From JAKOVR01 sp031415655 (GTDB lineage Bacteria > Actinomycetota > Acidimicrobiia > Acidimicrobiales > Acidimicrobilacustridaceae): a stretch of DNA of 64,000 nucleotides. Under the pieces are notes generated by a model, which had not been told where the DNA came from, did not search any database, and was given only the letters and a program-made list of their open reading frames with translations. Position numbers and translations under genes: made by a program. Every line of letters starts with the position of its first letter. The first letter of the stretch is position 1. Below are positions 18,992 through 27,202 of the stretch, piece after piece. Location: the NCBI GenBank assembly GCA_031415655.1, contig JANOSD010000064.1:1-64000 (forward strand). The letters are read 5' to 3'.

Positions 18992-19030
18992 TCTCAGGTG
19001 ATCCCGTCTCAGGTGATCCCGTCTCAGGTG
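18992..19030. repeat. 15-bp tandem repeat overlapping the TetR stop codon
   Basis: 2.6 copies of TCTCAGGTGATCCCG with a period of 15. The last partial copy overlaps the stop codon of the TetR-family gene on the minus strand. It faces the 13-bp repeat at the end of the convergent gene. Confidence 0.8.
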
Positions 19031-19653
19031 AGCCGCTGTCGGATTCCGTCGATCAAGACGTCCAGACCGAACTGGAACTCACGGTCACCGTCATGCCGGA
19101 CGAACGCCTCGCCCATCTCGATCAGAAATGGGTGGGCGACGAAGTCGATCGTGGAGAAGTCGATCGAACGGCCCTCGGCGACCTCACGCAAGCCACCGTT
19201 CTCCGAGGTCACGTAGCCAAGCACGAACGAGGCCAACATCATGAACGCGTCGAGGGCGTCATCGGGAGCAAGGCCGGCCTGGCGGAGGATCACGAACGAT
19301 CGCTCGAGGGGGGCGAAGCCTTCCAGCGATCGGATGGCTCGGGTCCCAAATAGCGGCAAGACCCCGGGGTGCCGGCGGCCAGCCAAGCGGAACTCCTGTG
19401 CCAACGCCGCCAACTGCTCATCCCACACGAGCGTGGTGTCAGGAAGCACGACCTCCCGGAGCGCGGCGTCGAGCATCGCATCAAGCAGTTCGTCCTTGTT
19501 CTTCACGTGGTTGTAAAGCGACATGGCCTCCACGCCAAGTGCGGCACCCAACTTCCGCATACTGACCATTGGCACACCCCCGGCGTCCGCCATCTCCATC
19601 GCCGCCTCAACAATGCGATCGCGGGAGAGGGGAGGGCGGGCCGGGACATCCAT
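19024..19653 (-). CDS. TetR/AcrR family transcriptional regulator
   Basis: 209 residues from the ATG at 19653; the reading frame extends further upstream through tandem repeats but homology starts at LSRDRIVEAAMEMADAGG. The N-terminal helix-turn-helix is VSMRKLGAALGVEAMSLYNHVKNKDEL, which matches the TetR-class DNA-binding domain well, and the C-terminal part resembles the TetR_C ligand-binding domain (LPLFGTRAIRSLEGFAPLERSFVILRQAG region). Its target is not known; the nearest divergent genes are the VOC and Fic genes about 300 bases away. Confidence 0.85.
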   Translation of the reverse strand: MDVPARPPLSRDRIVEAAMEMADAGGVPMVSMRKLGAALGVEAMSLYNHVKNKDELLDAMLDAALREVVLPDTTLVWDEQLAALAQEFRLAGRRHPGVLPLFGTRAIRSLEGFAPLERSFVILRQAGLAPDDALDAFMMLASFVLGYVTSENGGLREVAEGRSIDFSTIDFVAHPFLIEMGEAFVRHDGDREFQFGLDVLIDGIRQRLT

Positions 19654-19679
19654 TCCCCACAGCCTACGGTGTAAGCCCC

Positions 19680-19720
19680 GTAGGGGAGAGTCACGTCGGG
19701 GAGAGTCACGTCGGGGAGAG
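19680..19720. repeat. 15-bp tandem repeat upstream of the TetR gene
   Basis: Units GTAGGGGAGAGTCAC, GTCGGGGAGAGTCAC and a partial third copy, period 15, 27 bases before the TetR start. It is placed where an autoregulatory operator or promoter would be, so repeated binding sites are one possibility; slippage products are another. Confidence 0.75.
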
Positions 19721-19853
19721 CTCGGCCGGTAGCGAGATTTGCTACGGACACCGACGCATTTCGCTGCCGGCAGAACGGGGTGCCACCAGCCAAGGGTTGC
19801 GCACGAGCTCGGCACCCACGCAAGCACCCCCGTCACCGGGCTCATCCCACCCG

Positions 19854-19914
19854 CACACCCCGCCACCCCACACCCCGCCACCCCCACACCCCGCCACTCC
19901 CACACCCCGCCACC
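19854..19914. repeat. C-rich tandem repeat upstream of the VOC gene
   Basis: Four imperfect copies of a CACACCCCGCCAC core with 2-4 base spacers (period 15-17), ending 37 bases before the VOC start. One strand is almost purely C/A. It lies in the promoter region of the VOC-Fic pair. It is not CRISPR-like: there are no unique spacers. Confidence 0.75.
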
Positions 19915-19951
19915 GCGGTACGGCCGTCAGCCCACGCAGTAGCCTCCTCCG

Positions 19952-20344
19952 ATGCCTCCGAAGCTGCTCGCCCTCGAATACGTGGTCGAAGACCTCGATC
20001 GAGCATTGGAATTGTTGGTAGATCTGCTTGGTTTCGAGGAGGTGGAGCGAGGACCGCACCCCGGACTCGATGCCGACATGGTCACCCTCGACGCCGGCGG
20101 GGTGGCGCTCACGCTGCTCCATCCCACCGCCACCGGTGACCGACCGGCGGTGAACCCGCAGGCCTGCAATCTGAGTCAGTTGGTGTTCGAGACCGACGAA
20201 CCCGTGCCCGATTTGGCCGGGCGGCTCGCCGATGCCGGTACCGGTGTGATCGTGGACTCCCCCACCATGGTTCACCTCAGTGCGAACACCACCGCGTCAG
20301 TGTTCGGAGTGGCCCCGGCCATGCTGTTCATCGAGCCGTCGTGA
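19952..20344 (+). CDS. VOC (glyoxalase/bleomycin-resistance) superfamily protein
   Basis: 130 residues forming one vicinal-oxygen-chelate module: LLALEYVVEDLDRALELLVDLLGF at the start and a second beta-alpha unit (LSQLVFETDEPVPDLAGRLADAG). It resembles methylmalonyl-CoA epimerase/glyoxalase-like proteins, but the usual metal-binding His of the first strand (HxxxxV) is replaced by Glu (LEYVVED), so catalysis is uncertain. The stop codon overlaps the GTG start of the Fic gene (GTGA), which points to translational coupling with it. Confidence 0.75.
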   Translation: MPPKLLALEYVVEDLDRALELLVDLLGFEEVERGPHPGLDADMVTLDAGGVALTLLHPTATGDRPAVNPQACNLSQLVFETDEPVPDLAGRLADAGTGVIVDSPTMVHLSANTTASVFGVAPAMLFIEPS

Positions 20345-21477
20345 CCACGTCCACCACGGTGGCGACCCCCGAGCTCCCCGCCATCCCCGAGCTGCCGGCG
20401 GCGTTCGTGGCGCAGTGGCTCAACGCCCACGACGCCAACGCCGAAGCCTTGGCCGAAATGCCCCCGTCGCTCGCAGCGCATATTCAGGCCTGGCAGTCCG
20501 AACATTCTCTGGAAGGGCTCGGCGGCATCGCGGCGTCGGTGGCGGGGGCGGTCGAGCTTCCGCTCTTCCCGAGCCGCCGAGCGTTCTTGTCGGAACACGA
20601 CCAAGCCCGACTGGCGGGTTGCCGTGCGGGCCTCGATCATGTTGATGTCCGTCTCAAGCTTCGCCGCGAGCAACGGGTGGACCGGCTCCTCGAGCCAGAG
20701 ACCCCGTTCGTGCTCCACGCGCTGGTGGAAGGCCCCGATACCACCGGCGACGCCAGCAATCCTGGCCTAGTCCGGGCGAACGACACTCGGTTCGCGATGC
20801 GCCGGGCCACCTATTCACTCCCCGACCCAACCACGGCTCGCCGTCTGCTCGCCGCCTTCACCTCGCACCTCACCGACGAGGCGCAGGAGCAAAAACACGC
20901 TGACCTCGCCGCGGGAGCGTGGGCAATCTTCACCTTTCTCGCCATTCATCCCTTCGCCGACGGGAATGGGCGCACCGCTCGCCTCCTGTACCTGTTGTTC
21001 TCGTCACGGGGGTTACGAGTTCCCGATCTCGGCGCCTTGGAGATGCTCACACTGGATCGGCAGGGGTACATCAACGCCCTTGCCGACGCCTACAACGTCA
21101 CCGAGCAGTGGGACCCCGCGGCCCTGGATGCCACCGCGTTCACGGATTTGGTTGCGTCTTGGTCGATGCGCGGTGCCAACGTGTACCGGCAACGGATCGC
21201 CAGTGCCGGTGCGGCGGGCTCGGTGGCTGATGAGATGCACGTCGGCCTGTCCCGACCCGAGGTCGGGTGGATTGTTCGCCTTTGGATGGACGGCTCTTGG
21301 ATCGGCCGGAACGGCGAGGCGTTCGACCACCTCGTGGATCGTGGCATGGTCGAACGATTCCCGGCCCCTCCGAGCCGTCGGATCGGCAATCGCCCGGCAA
21401 TCGCCTACCGGCTCGTCCCTGCCCTGCGCGACATGCTCGATGCGGGCGCAATCGAACGAGTTGTTTCGTCGACCTGA
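20341..21477 (+). CDS. Fic/DOC family protein (probable AMP-transferase)
   Basis: 378 residues, GTG start overlapping the VOC stop. The Fic core motif is complete: HPFADGNGRTAR at 203-214, with catalytic His203 and the Asp/Gly/Asn/Arg anion-hole and Mg residues. Fic enzymes usually move AMP from ATP to a hydroxyl side chain on a target protein. An N-terminal helical domain of about 120 residues and a C-terminal winged-helix-like region (EVGWIVRLWMDGSWIGRNGEAFDHLVDRGMVERF) flank it, as in many chromosomal Fic proteins. No clear [ST]xxxE[GN] inhibitory helix was found, and there is no small antitoxin gene beside it; the VOC partner is unusual. Confidence 0.88.
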   Translation: MTTSTTVATPELPAIPELPAAFVAQWLNAHDANAEALAEMPPSLAAHIQAWQSEHSLEGLGGIAASVAGAVELPLFPSRRAFLSEHDQARLAGCRAGLDHVDVRLKLRREQRVDRLLEPETPFVLHALVEGPDTTGDASNPGLVRANDTRFAMRRATYSLPDPTTARRLLAAFTSHLTDEAQEQKHADLAAGAWAIFTFLAIHPFADGNGRTARLLYLLFSSRGLRVPDLGALEMLTLDRQGYINALADAYNVTEQWDPAALDATAFTDLVASWSMRGANVYRQRIASAGAAGSVADEMHVGLSRPEVGWIVRLWMDGSWIGRNGEAFDHLVDRGMVERFPAPPSRRIGNRPAIAYRLVPALRDMLDAGAIERVVSST

Positions 21478-21488
21478 AGCCGTTCGAA

Positions 21489-21535
21489 TCGTTTGGGCAG
21501 TCGTGCCGCGTTCAACGATGCTTTTGCCCAAACGA
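21489..21535. terminator. Inverted repeat between convergent genes
   Basis: TCGTTTGGGC (21489-21498) pairs perfectly with GCCCAAACGA (21526-21535) around 27 bases. It is the first of two successive inverted repeats between the convergent Fic and exported-protein genes. Confidence 0.4.
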
Positions 21536-21538
21536 CAC

Positions 21539-21563
21539 GGGCCTCCCCGCTCTGGGGAGGCCC
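21539..21563. terminator. Strong 10-bp hairpin, probable bidirectional terminator
   Basis: GGGCCTCCCC pairs with GGGGAGGCCC around a 5-base loop, 61 bases past the Fic stop and 64 bases from the stop of the convergent gene. No T-run follows. Confidence 0.6.
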
Positions 21564-21627
21564 GAAACCATGAGGACGGGAAGATCACGACCGCAGGGCC
21601 ACGACCACAGGGCTAGGGACCGCAGGG

Positions 21628-22662
21628 CTACGGCAGGTACCCGATGACGTCGATGATGCACTGGGCCGAACCGGCACCGCGCACGGCGACCCGCGACGCG
21701 GTGTCGACGGCGACGATGGTGGAGTTGGCGATGTTGGAGTTGGCGGCGCTCCAGTTCACCGTGGACGTTCCTGGCCAGGCAATGCCGTTCTTGAACAGCC
21801 CGAAGAAACCGGCGGAACTGGTACCCGTGGCCGTGATGTTGACGATGGCGGCGGAGATGCCCGACGGGATGGCGGCGGCCCCGCCATTCACCTTGAGGTC
21901 GATATTCGACCGGGTGATGCCATCGGTGATCGGGCCCTTGGCGACGGCGAGCGGATTCTCACCGGGACGCGAGTCGTAGGCGCGGTAGCCGCTGGCAAGG
22001 ATCACTGGTGCTCCCGAGAGCTTCACCCACTTGGCCGCAGCGCCGGTACCAGTCGCGTAGCAGTACCAAACATGACCACCATCAACGACAAATGAACCAG
22101 CGGTCCACGAACCCGAGGGCGGAATGCTAAGCGCTGCTTCCCCCAAGAAAAGTGCAGGGCCGAGGAGCGACCTTACAGCGATGCCGGTCCCACGAGTTGA
22201 GGACGTGCCCGCCTCGGCGTAGATCGCCACGCCGTCAGTGCTCGTGCCCTTCACGCCGACGCCGCCACTCGAACCGGAGTTCTCGCCCAACACACCGGTG
22301 CCGCCACCAATCGATGCCGTACCACGCACACCGGTGCCGGCATCGGATCCCGAACCGGCTTGACCCCACACGCCGCTGCCGGCGAGATGCACGCCGCGAA
22401 TCGCATAGGCGCCGTCTTCGGTGGAAACCGTGAGCTTTGAGCCGGTGAGGCGGGTGTTCGACGCCGCAGCCGTGCCGAAGTTGGCCCCACCGATGAGCAG
22501 CGAGCCACCGTCGGCGGCCTCGGCCTTTCCGCTCAATGCCACCACACCGGCAGCCGCCGCCGCGGCAGCCACGGCGCCCTTGGTGAGAAAGCGACGGCGA
22601 TCACTGGGTTCGGCGACCGCCTCGCGGTGCGAAGTAGGGGTGGTATCGAGGGTGTCGGACAT
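21628..22662 (-). CDS. Tat-exported surface protein with glycine-rich repeats, function unknown
   Basis: 344 residues. A twin-arginine signal (SDRRRFLTKG, then an Ala/Val-rich core ending GKAEA at about 49) sends it out folded. The middle has short Gly-rich units of the form GxGVxGxxSxxG, which look like a repetitive beta structure. The C-terminal ~120 residues (ASGYRAYDSRPGENPLAVAKG ... IIDVIGYLP) form a module found at the ends of many actinobacterial surface proteins, with the typical ending [VI]DVxGY. Start: ATG at 22662 with AGGAG upstream. No enzyme motif was recognised. It is 30 bases downstream of the methyltransferase gene and may be the last gene of the nuo transcript. Confidence 0.65.
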   Translation of the reverse strand: MSDTLDTTPTSHREAVAEPSDRRRFLTKGAVAAAAAAAGVVALSGKAEAADGGSLLIGGANFGTAAASNTRLTGSKLTVSTEDGAYAIRGVHLAGSGVWGQAGSGSDAGTGVRGTASIGGGTGVLGENSGSSGGVGVKGTSTDGVAIYAEAGTSSTRGTGIAVRSLLGPALFLGEAALSIPPSGSWTAGSFVVDGGHVWYCYATGTGAAAKWVKLSGAPVILASGYRAYDSRPGENPLAVAKGPITDGITRSNIDLKVNGGAAAIPSGISAAIVNITATGTSSAGFFGLFKNGIAWPGTSTVNWSAANSNIANSTIVAVDTASRVAVRGAGSAQCIIDVIGYLP

Positions 22663-22692
22663 GATGCTCCTGAGAGGTAGAGGGTCGCCTAC

Positions 22693-23853
22693 TCAGAACC
22701 CTATCGCGGCAGTGAACACCGAAAAGGCGCCAAGGCCTTCCGGGTCGAGCAGCGCTTCGGACTCACGGATCCGACTCCGACCGGCGATCGCCGCCAGGTC
22801 GCCCACTGCGGCCCGTTCCTGCCAGATCGCCTGACCTTCGGCGACCAACTGCTCGATCCCATACCGCCGAAGAAAATCGTCCTGACTTGTCCGTTCGATC
22901 GCCGGAACCACGGCAACGAGCGGGTCAATGTGGACATCGGCGGTGATGTCCTGCATCCCGAGATTCTGGAGCGGCGGTACGCCGGGTCCGTGGGCGGCGT
23001 AGGTGCGCAACCAGCTTCGTGCCGGTCGATCGATGAGGTCTTGGGTGGTGACGGCGTAGTCGAACGCCACCACGAACCCCCGCTCAAGAGACTGGCCGGC
23101 GTCACGCATCCACCGATGAATCGTCCGCTGGCGCGGCACGTCTACCCCGACGGGTACCAGGCCCAAGTGTTGTTCGCACCAGGCGTTGTCTCCCTCATCG
23201 CTGGGGAGCCAGACCTCATCAAACACCGGGTCGAGCGCGGCGTCCATTTCTTGGCCCGGAGCGACGCCGGCGTAGAGCTCCTCCCACCCGAACTCGGCGC
23301 GCCGCACCACTCGGAAGGCAAGGTTGTCGAGCAGTTCGTTGGCCAGCACCACACCGACGAAGGGTTGTGCCGGCAGGTCCGGCAGCGAAACGAAACGAGG
23401 CCCACTGCCCTGCCCACGCGGCGTGTCCTCACCATCCACGGTAGGGAGCAACGCCAACGCCGCCGACTCGATCGGAAGATGGTCTGCCTGCCGAGCCCGC
23501 AACGAAGCGGAACGTTCCACGAGTACATACGTGAGCGCCGGTGAACAGGCCGGGGCGGCATGGCGTATGGCGATGGCGAGCGATCCCCGTCCGGCACCGG
23601 CTTCCACCACCACGAACGGGTCGGGGCACCCAAGGGTTTCCCACCATTCGTCGAGTGCTCGCGCCAGCACGGCACCAAAGAGCGGCCCCACCTCCGGGCT
23701 CGTAAGGAAGTGACCCCGTCGGCCGGCTTCGGTGGCCGTCGCGAAAAACCCCAACTCGGGCTCGTACAGCGCCACCTCCATCACCCGGTCGAATCGCATC
23801 GGACCGAACCGGGCGATCTGACCAGCGACGAGCTGACTGGGGGTTGAAGGCAA
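22693..23853 (-). CDS. MidA/NDUFAF7-family SAM-dependent methyltransferase
   Basis: 386 residues from a TTG start. It belongs to the COG1565/DUF185 family: MEVALYEPELGFFATA followed by GRRGHFLTSPEVGPLFGAVLAR, then the SAM loop VVVEAGAGRGSLA and NELLDNLAFR. The mitochondrial member, NDUFAF7/MidA, methylates an arginine of the complex I 49-kDa subunit (NuoD homologue) and is needed for complex I assembly. Here the gene is 105 bases downstream of nuoN in the same direction, at the end of the 11-subunit complex I operon, which supports the same role in bacteria by context. The link to complex I is inferred; the family call is secure. Confidence 0.88.
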   Translation of the reverse strand: MPSTPSQLVAGQIARFGPMRFDRVMEVALYEPELGFFATATEAGRRGHFLTSPEVGPLFGAVLARALDEWWETLGCPDPFVVVEAGAGRGSLAIAIRHAAPACSPALTYVLVERSASLRARQADHLPIESAALALLPTVDGEDTPRGQGSGPRFVSLPDLPAQPFVGVVLANELLDNLAFRVVRRAEFGWEELYAGVAPGQEMDAALDPVFDEVWLPSDEGDNAWCEQHLGLVPVGVDVPRQRTIHRWMRDAGQSLERGFVVAFDYAVTTQDLIDRPARSWLRTYAAHGPGVPPLQNLGMQDITADVHIDPLVAVVPAIERTSQDDFLRRYGIEQLVAEGQAIWQERAAVGDLAAIAGRSRIRESEALLDPEGLGAFSVFTAAIGF

Positions 23854-23958
23854 CGGTCCGTAGGTCGATCGGGGGGCGATAGAACGGGGCGGGAGGGCAG
23901 GCTGGGCGAACGGCCACGAAGCCCGAGCTCAGGGAGCCAGGGTTTCGGGAGCCGGGGT

Positions 23959-25512
23959 TCAGGGAGGCGGGGCGACCGTGGTCGGGGGCGCTTCCACCTG
24001 TATCGCGGACGGCGTGGACACGATCACGGCAGTGTCGGTGATGCGGCTTACGAGCGAGGGGACGATTCCGGTGAGGACGACGACCGCACTGGTGATGAGC
24101 ACCGCCGCTCGCAACGCCGCGGGGGTGCGCAGCGGCTGTTGGGCAATGTCGTCGGGGCTATGGCTCACCATGGTCCAGATAATTCGCACGTAATAGAAGG
24201 CGGCGATCACGGAGTTGACGGCAATGAGACCGGCCAGGAAATACCCCACACGAGGCCCGGCATCCATGGCAGTTTTGAATATCACGAACTTTCCGAACCA
24301 CCCGCCGGCGGGGGGAATGCCGGCGAACCCACCGAGGAAGATCGACAACGCCATCATCATGCCGGGTGCCCACTGGAACATCCCTCGCATCGACTCGATC
24401 TCCGCCGACCCGGTGCGGCGGGCCACCGAGATCACCACGGCGAACGCGCCGAGGTTCATGGCCGCGTAGATCACGAGGTAGATGAGCAGCGCCCGCATGG
24501 CTTCGTCGGCTCGGTCCGGCGGCAAGAGGTCGGCCACAGCGAGCGGTACGAGCATGTAGCCGGCCTGCGCCACACCGGAAAAGGCAAGCATCCGAATGAC
24601 ATTGGTTTGGCGTAGCGCAATGAGGTTGCCGACCGTCATGGTGATCGCTGCGAGCGGCACAAGCATGGCCCGCACCACGGTGCCTTGACCGGGGAAAGCG
24701 ATGAACACCAGATTGATGAGTGCCACAAAACCGGCGGCCTTCGAGGCGACGGCGAGGAAGGCGGTGACCGGCGTGGGCGCACCTTGGTAGGTGTCGGGCG
24801 CCCAGGTGTGGAACGGGACGGCGGAAATCTTGAAGGCGAAACCGACGAGCACAAAGACGATGGCCAGGCTGACGCCCGACTGCGCCTTACCGGTGTCGAT
24901 TGCCGTCGCGATTCCGCTGAGAAGGGTGGTGCCGGCGAAGCCGTAGAGGAGGGAGATTCCGTACAGCATTATGGCCGTGGCAAACACGCCCATGAGGTAG
25001 TACTTCATCCCGGCCTCGCCCGAATCGAGATCGCGTTTTCTCCATGCTGCCAGCATGTAGGCGGGAATTGAGAGGAGTTCCAGCGAGATGAAGATGGTGA
25101 CCATGTCGCGCGAGGAACCCATCATCATCATGCCGAGCACCGACGCCAGGATCAGCGTGTAGTACTCGCCTTCCCAGTAGTCGCCTTCACCTATGTAGTG
25201 CGTGGACATCAACACCACGATGTATCCCGAGACCAGGAACAACGCTTTCAGGATTACCGAGTAGCGATCGACCACATAGGCGCCGCCGAACATCGATCGG
25301 CTCTCGTCGCTGGCGGCGAGGGTAAGCACCGGGATCAGCGCAGCGATCAGACCCAGCCCGGCGATGGCCGACGTAACCCGCTTGCTGAGCTCATCAGTGA
25401 AAAGGTCGACCAGGACCAGCACCACGATGGTGCCGACCACCACGAACTCTGGCGCGAGGGCGTGGAAATCGAGGGTCGGGGTGGTGAACGGGATCTGTTC
25501 GACGGCGAACAC
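23959..25512 (-). CDS. nuoN: Complex I antiporter-like subunit N (11-gene set)
   Basis: 517 residues from a GTG start, six bases after nuoM stops. One of three Mrp-antiporter-type subunits of the membrane arm that carry proton channels; 13-14 hydrophobic helices are seen. Family signatures: SSRDMVTIFISLELLSIPAYMLAA with the conserved Glu, GVFATAIMLYGISLLYG, and the helix-broken KISAVPFHTWAPDTYQGAPTPVTAF with the channel lysine. It is the last complex I gene of this operon. C-terminus Pro/Thr-rich. Confidence 0.95.
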   Translation of the reverse strand: MFAVEQIPFTTPTLDFHALAPEFVVVGTIVVLVLVDLFTDELSKRVTSAIAGLGLIAALIPVLTLAASDESRSMFGGAYVVDRYSVILKALFLVSGYIVVLMSTHYIGEGDYWEGEYYTLILASVLGMMMMGSSRDMVTIFISLELLSIPAYMLAAWRKRDLDSGEAGMKYYLMGVFATAIMLYGISLLYGFAGTTLLSGIATAIDTGKAQSGVSLAIVFVLVGFAFKISAVPFHTWAPDTYQGAPTPVTAFLAVASKAAGFVALINLVFIAFPGQGTVVRAMLVPLAAITMTVGNLIALRQTNVIRMLAFSGVAQAGYMLVPLAVADLLPPDRADEAMRALLIYLVIYAAMNLGAFAVVISVARRTGSAEIESMRGMFQWAPGMMMALSIFLGGFAGIPPAGGWFGKFVIFKTAMDAGPRVGYFLAGLIAVNSVIAAFYYVRIIWTMVSHSPDDIAQQPLRTPAALRAAVLITSAVVVLTGIVPSLVSRITDTAVIVSTPSAIQVEAPPTTVAPPP

Positions 25513-25518
25513 GCGGAC

Positions 25519-27108
25519 CTAGCCCCCGTTCCCGAAGGCGTTCTGGACCACCATGGTGACAGCGGGATTGGTGATCTTGAAGATCAGGTTGGGGTAGATG
25601 CCGAGCACCACAATGCCCACCAGCATCGGCAACCAGGCCGCCCACTCGAATGGGGTGACATCGTGAATATTCGGATCGTCGGCGAACTCCTCGGGGGGAG
25701 TACCGAAGGCCACTCGCTGGTACAGCCAGAGGAGGTAACCGGCGGCGAGCACCGTGCCGAGGGCGGCCACCACCATGAAGCCACGGAATACCACAACCTG
25801 GCTCCAACCGAAGAACAAGGTGGCGCGGTCCGGGTACTTCGGGCTGTAGGCCGAAAGAATGGCCGGGAACTCACCCCAGAAACCGGCGAGGCCGGGAAGT
25901 CCGAGCGAAGCCATCGTGGACAGGCCGAGGATCCACCCCATACGGGGGGCCGACACCAGCAGCCCGCCGAGACGTTTGATCTCGAGGGTGTGATAGCGGT
26001 CTTTGGCCGATCCGGCGATGAAGAAAAGCATGCCTGTGATCAGACCATGGGCCACCATGCCGAAGATGGCGGCGTTGATACCGAAATCGGTGAGGGTGGC
26101 GATACCCAACATCACGTACCCCATATGGGCAACCGAGGAGAATGCGATGAGTCGCTTCATATCGGTCTGGGCCAGGCAGCACAACGCGCCGTAGATGATG
26201 CCGATCGAGGCCACCAGCCCGATCACCGGCGACCAGCTTTCCGCCGCCTGGGGAAGGATTGGCAGAGCAATACGGATGAAGCCGTAGGTACCGAGCTTGA
26301 GGAGGACGGCGGCGAGGATCACCGACCCCACGGTGGGGGCCTGGGTGTGGGCGTCGGGGAGCCAGGTGTGGAACGGGAAAATCGGCACCTTGATGCCGAA
26401 GCCCACGAACATCCCGCCGAAGATCACCACCGCGGTAGCCCACGGGATCGACCGACCGTGTTGGGTGAGCAGCCGCATGTCGAAGGTTTCGAGGGCGAGG
26501 CCGGCCGCATCTTTGGTGAGGAAGAAGACGGCCAGGAAGCTGATGATCATCAACGCCGACCCGAACAACGTGTACAGGAAAAACTTGATTGAGGCGTACT
26601 GCCGGTTCTCGCCGCCCCACACACCGATCATGAAGTACATCGGGAGGAGCACGATTTCGAAGAACACGAAGAAGAGGATGAGATCGTGAGCGATGAAACT
26701 GCCGAGCATGCCGGTCTCGAGCACCAGCAGCAAGATCATGAACGCCTTGGCGTTGCCGGGGTGGGGGATGTGGTTCCAGCTGTAGATGATGCAAAGCGGC
26801 ACCACGAACATTGCGAGGTAGAACATCGGCAGGGAGATCCCGTCAAGACCCACAATCCAGCGGGAATGGATGAACGGGATCCACTCGGCGTCGACCACTC
26901 CTTGCAGGGTCTTGGCGTCGCCGTACTCGAACTGGGTATGGATCACCACGCCCACCGCCGCCGTAAGCAGCGACGCCACCAGGGCGATGCCCTTGTGGAG
27001 GTCCTCGTTGGCTTTGGGGATCAGCAACATCACCAGCACGCCGATCAACGGCAGGAACACGGCAAAGGTGATGGGGCTGGTCCAGAACTGTCCGCTGGTG
27101 AGGTTCAT
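25519..27108 (-). CDS. nuoM: Complex I antiporter-like subunit M (11-gene set)
   Basis: 529 residues. Proton-pumping membrane-arm subunit. Signatures: DLILFFVFFEIVLLPMYFMIGVWGG with the conserved Glu, KVPIFPFHTWLPDAHTQAPTVGS in the discontinuous helix, and FSSVAHMGYVMLG. About 14 hydrophobic helices. The gap before it (27109-27202, 94 bases) is the longest inside this operon; AGGA precedes the start. Confidence 0.95.
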   Translation of the reverse strand: MNLTSGQFWTSPITFAVFLPLIGVLVMLLIPKANEDLHKGIALVASLLTAAVGVVIHTQFEYGDAKTLQGVVDAEWIPFIHSRWIVGLDGISLPMFYLAMFVVPLCIIYSWNHIPHPGNAKAFMILLLVLETGMLGSFIAHDLILFFVFFEIVLLPMYFMIGVWGGENRQYASIKFFLYTLFGSALMIISFLAVFFLTKDAAGLALETFDMRLLTQHGRSIPWATAVVIFGGMFVGFGIKVPIFPFHTWLPDAHTQAPTVGSVILAAVLLKLGTYGFIRIALPILPQAAESWSPVIGLVASIGIIYGALCCLAQTDMKRLIAFSSVAHMGYVMLGIATLTDFGINAAIFGMVAHGLITGMLFFIAGSAKDRYHTLEIKRLGGLLVSAPRMGWILGLSTMASLGLPGLAGFWGEFPAILSAYSPKYPDRATLFFGWSQVVVFRGFMVVAALGTVLAAGYLLWLYQRVAFGTPPEEFADDPNIHDVTPFEWAAWLPMLVGIVVLGIYPNLIFKITNPAVTMVVQNAFGNGG

Positions 27109-27202
27109 AGTCGGTTTTCCTGGAAGGGGGGCAGGGCGAGATCGAGAGCGTGTACGAGGCGAACCGGGTGTAGGGCGGCGCTGGGGTGAGGTGGCGGAGT
27201 GA

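Noticed and set aside
19854..19914. Possible CRISPR array
   Set aside because: Units are 13-17 bp tandem copies without unique spacers and no cas genes are present anywhere in the window.
20341..21477. Classical Fic toxin-antitoxin module
   Set aside because: The neighbouring gene is a VOC protein, not a small antitoxin with an inhibitory helix, and the Fic protein has flanking domains like chromosomal non-toxin Fic proteins. Left as an open question instead.
25198..26592. 464-residue plus-strand open frame rich in His/Glu/Asp under nuoN and nuoM
   Set aside because: Its composition is the mirror of hydrophobic TM codons on the coding strand. The same holds for the long plus-strand frames at 38949-40151 and 40862-42562 under the second nuo set.
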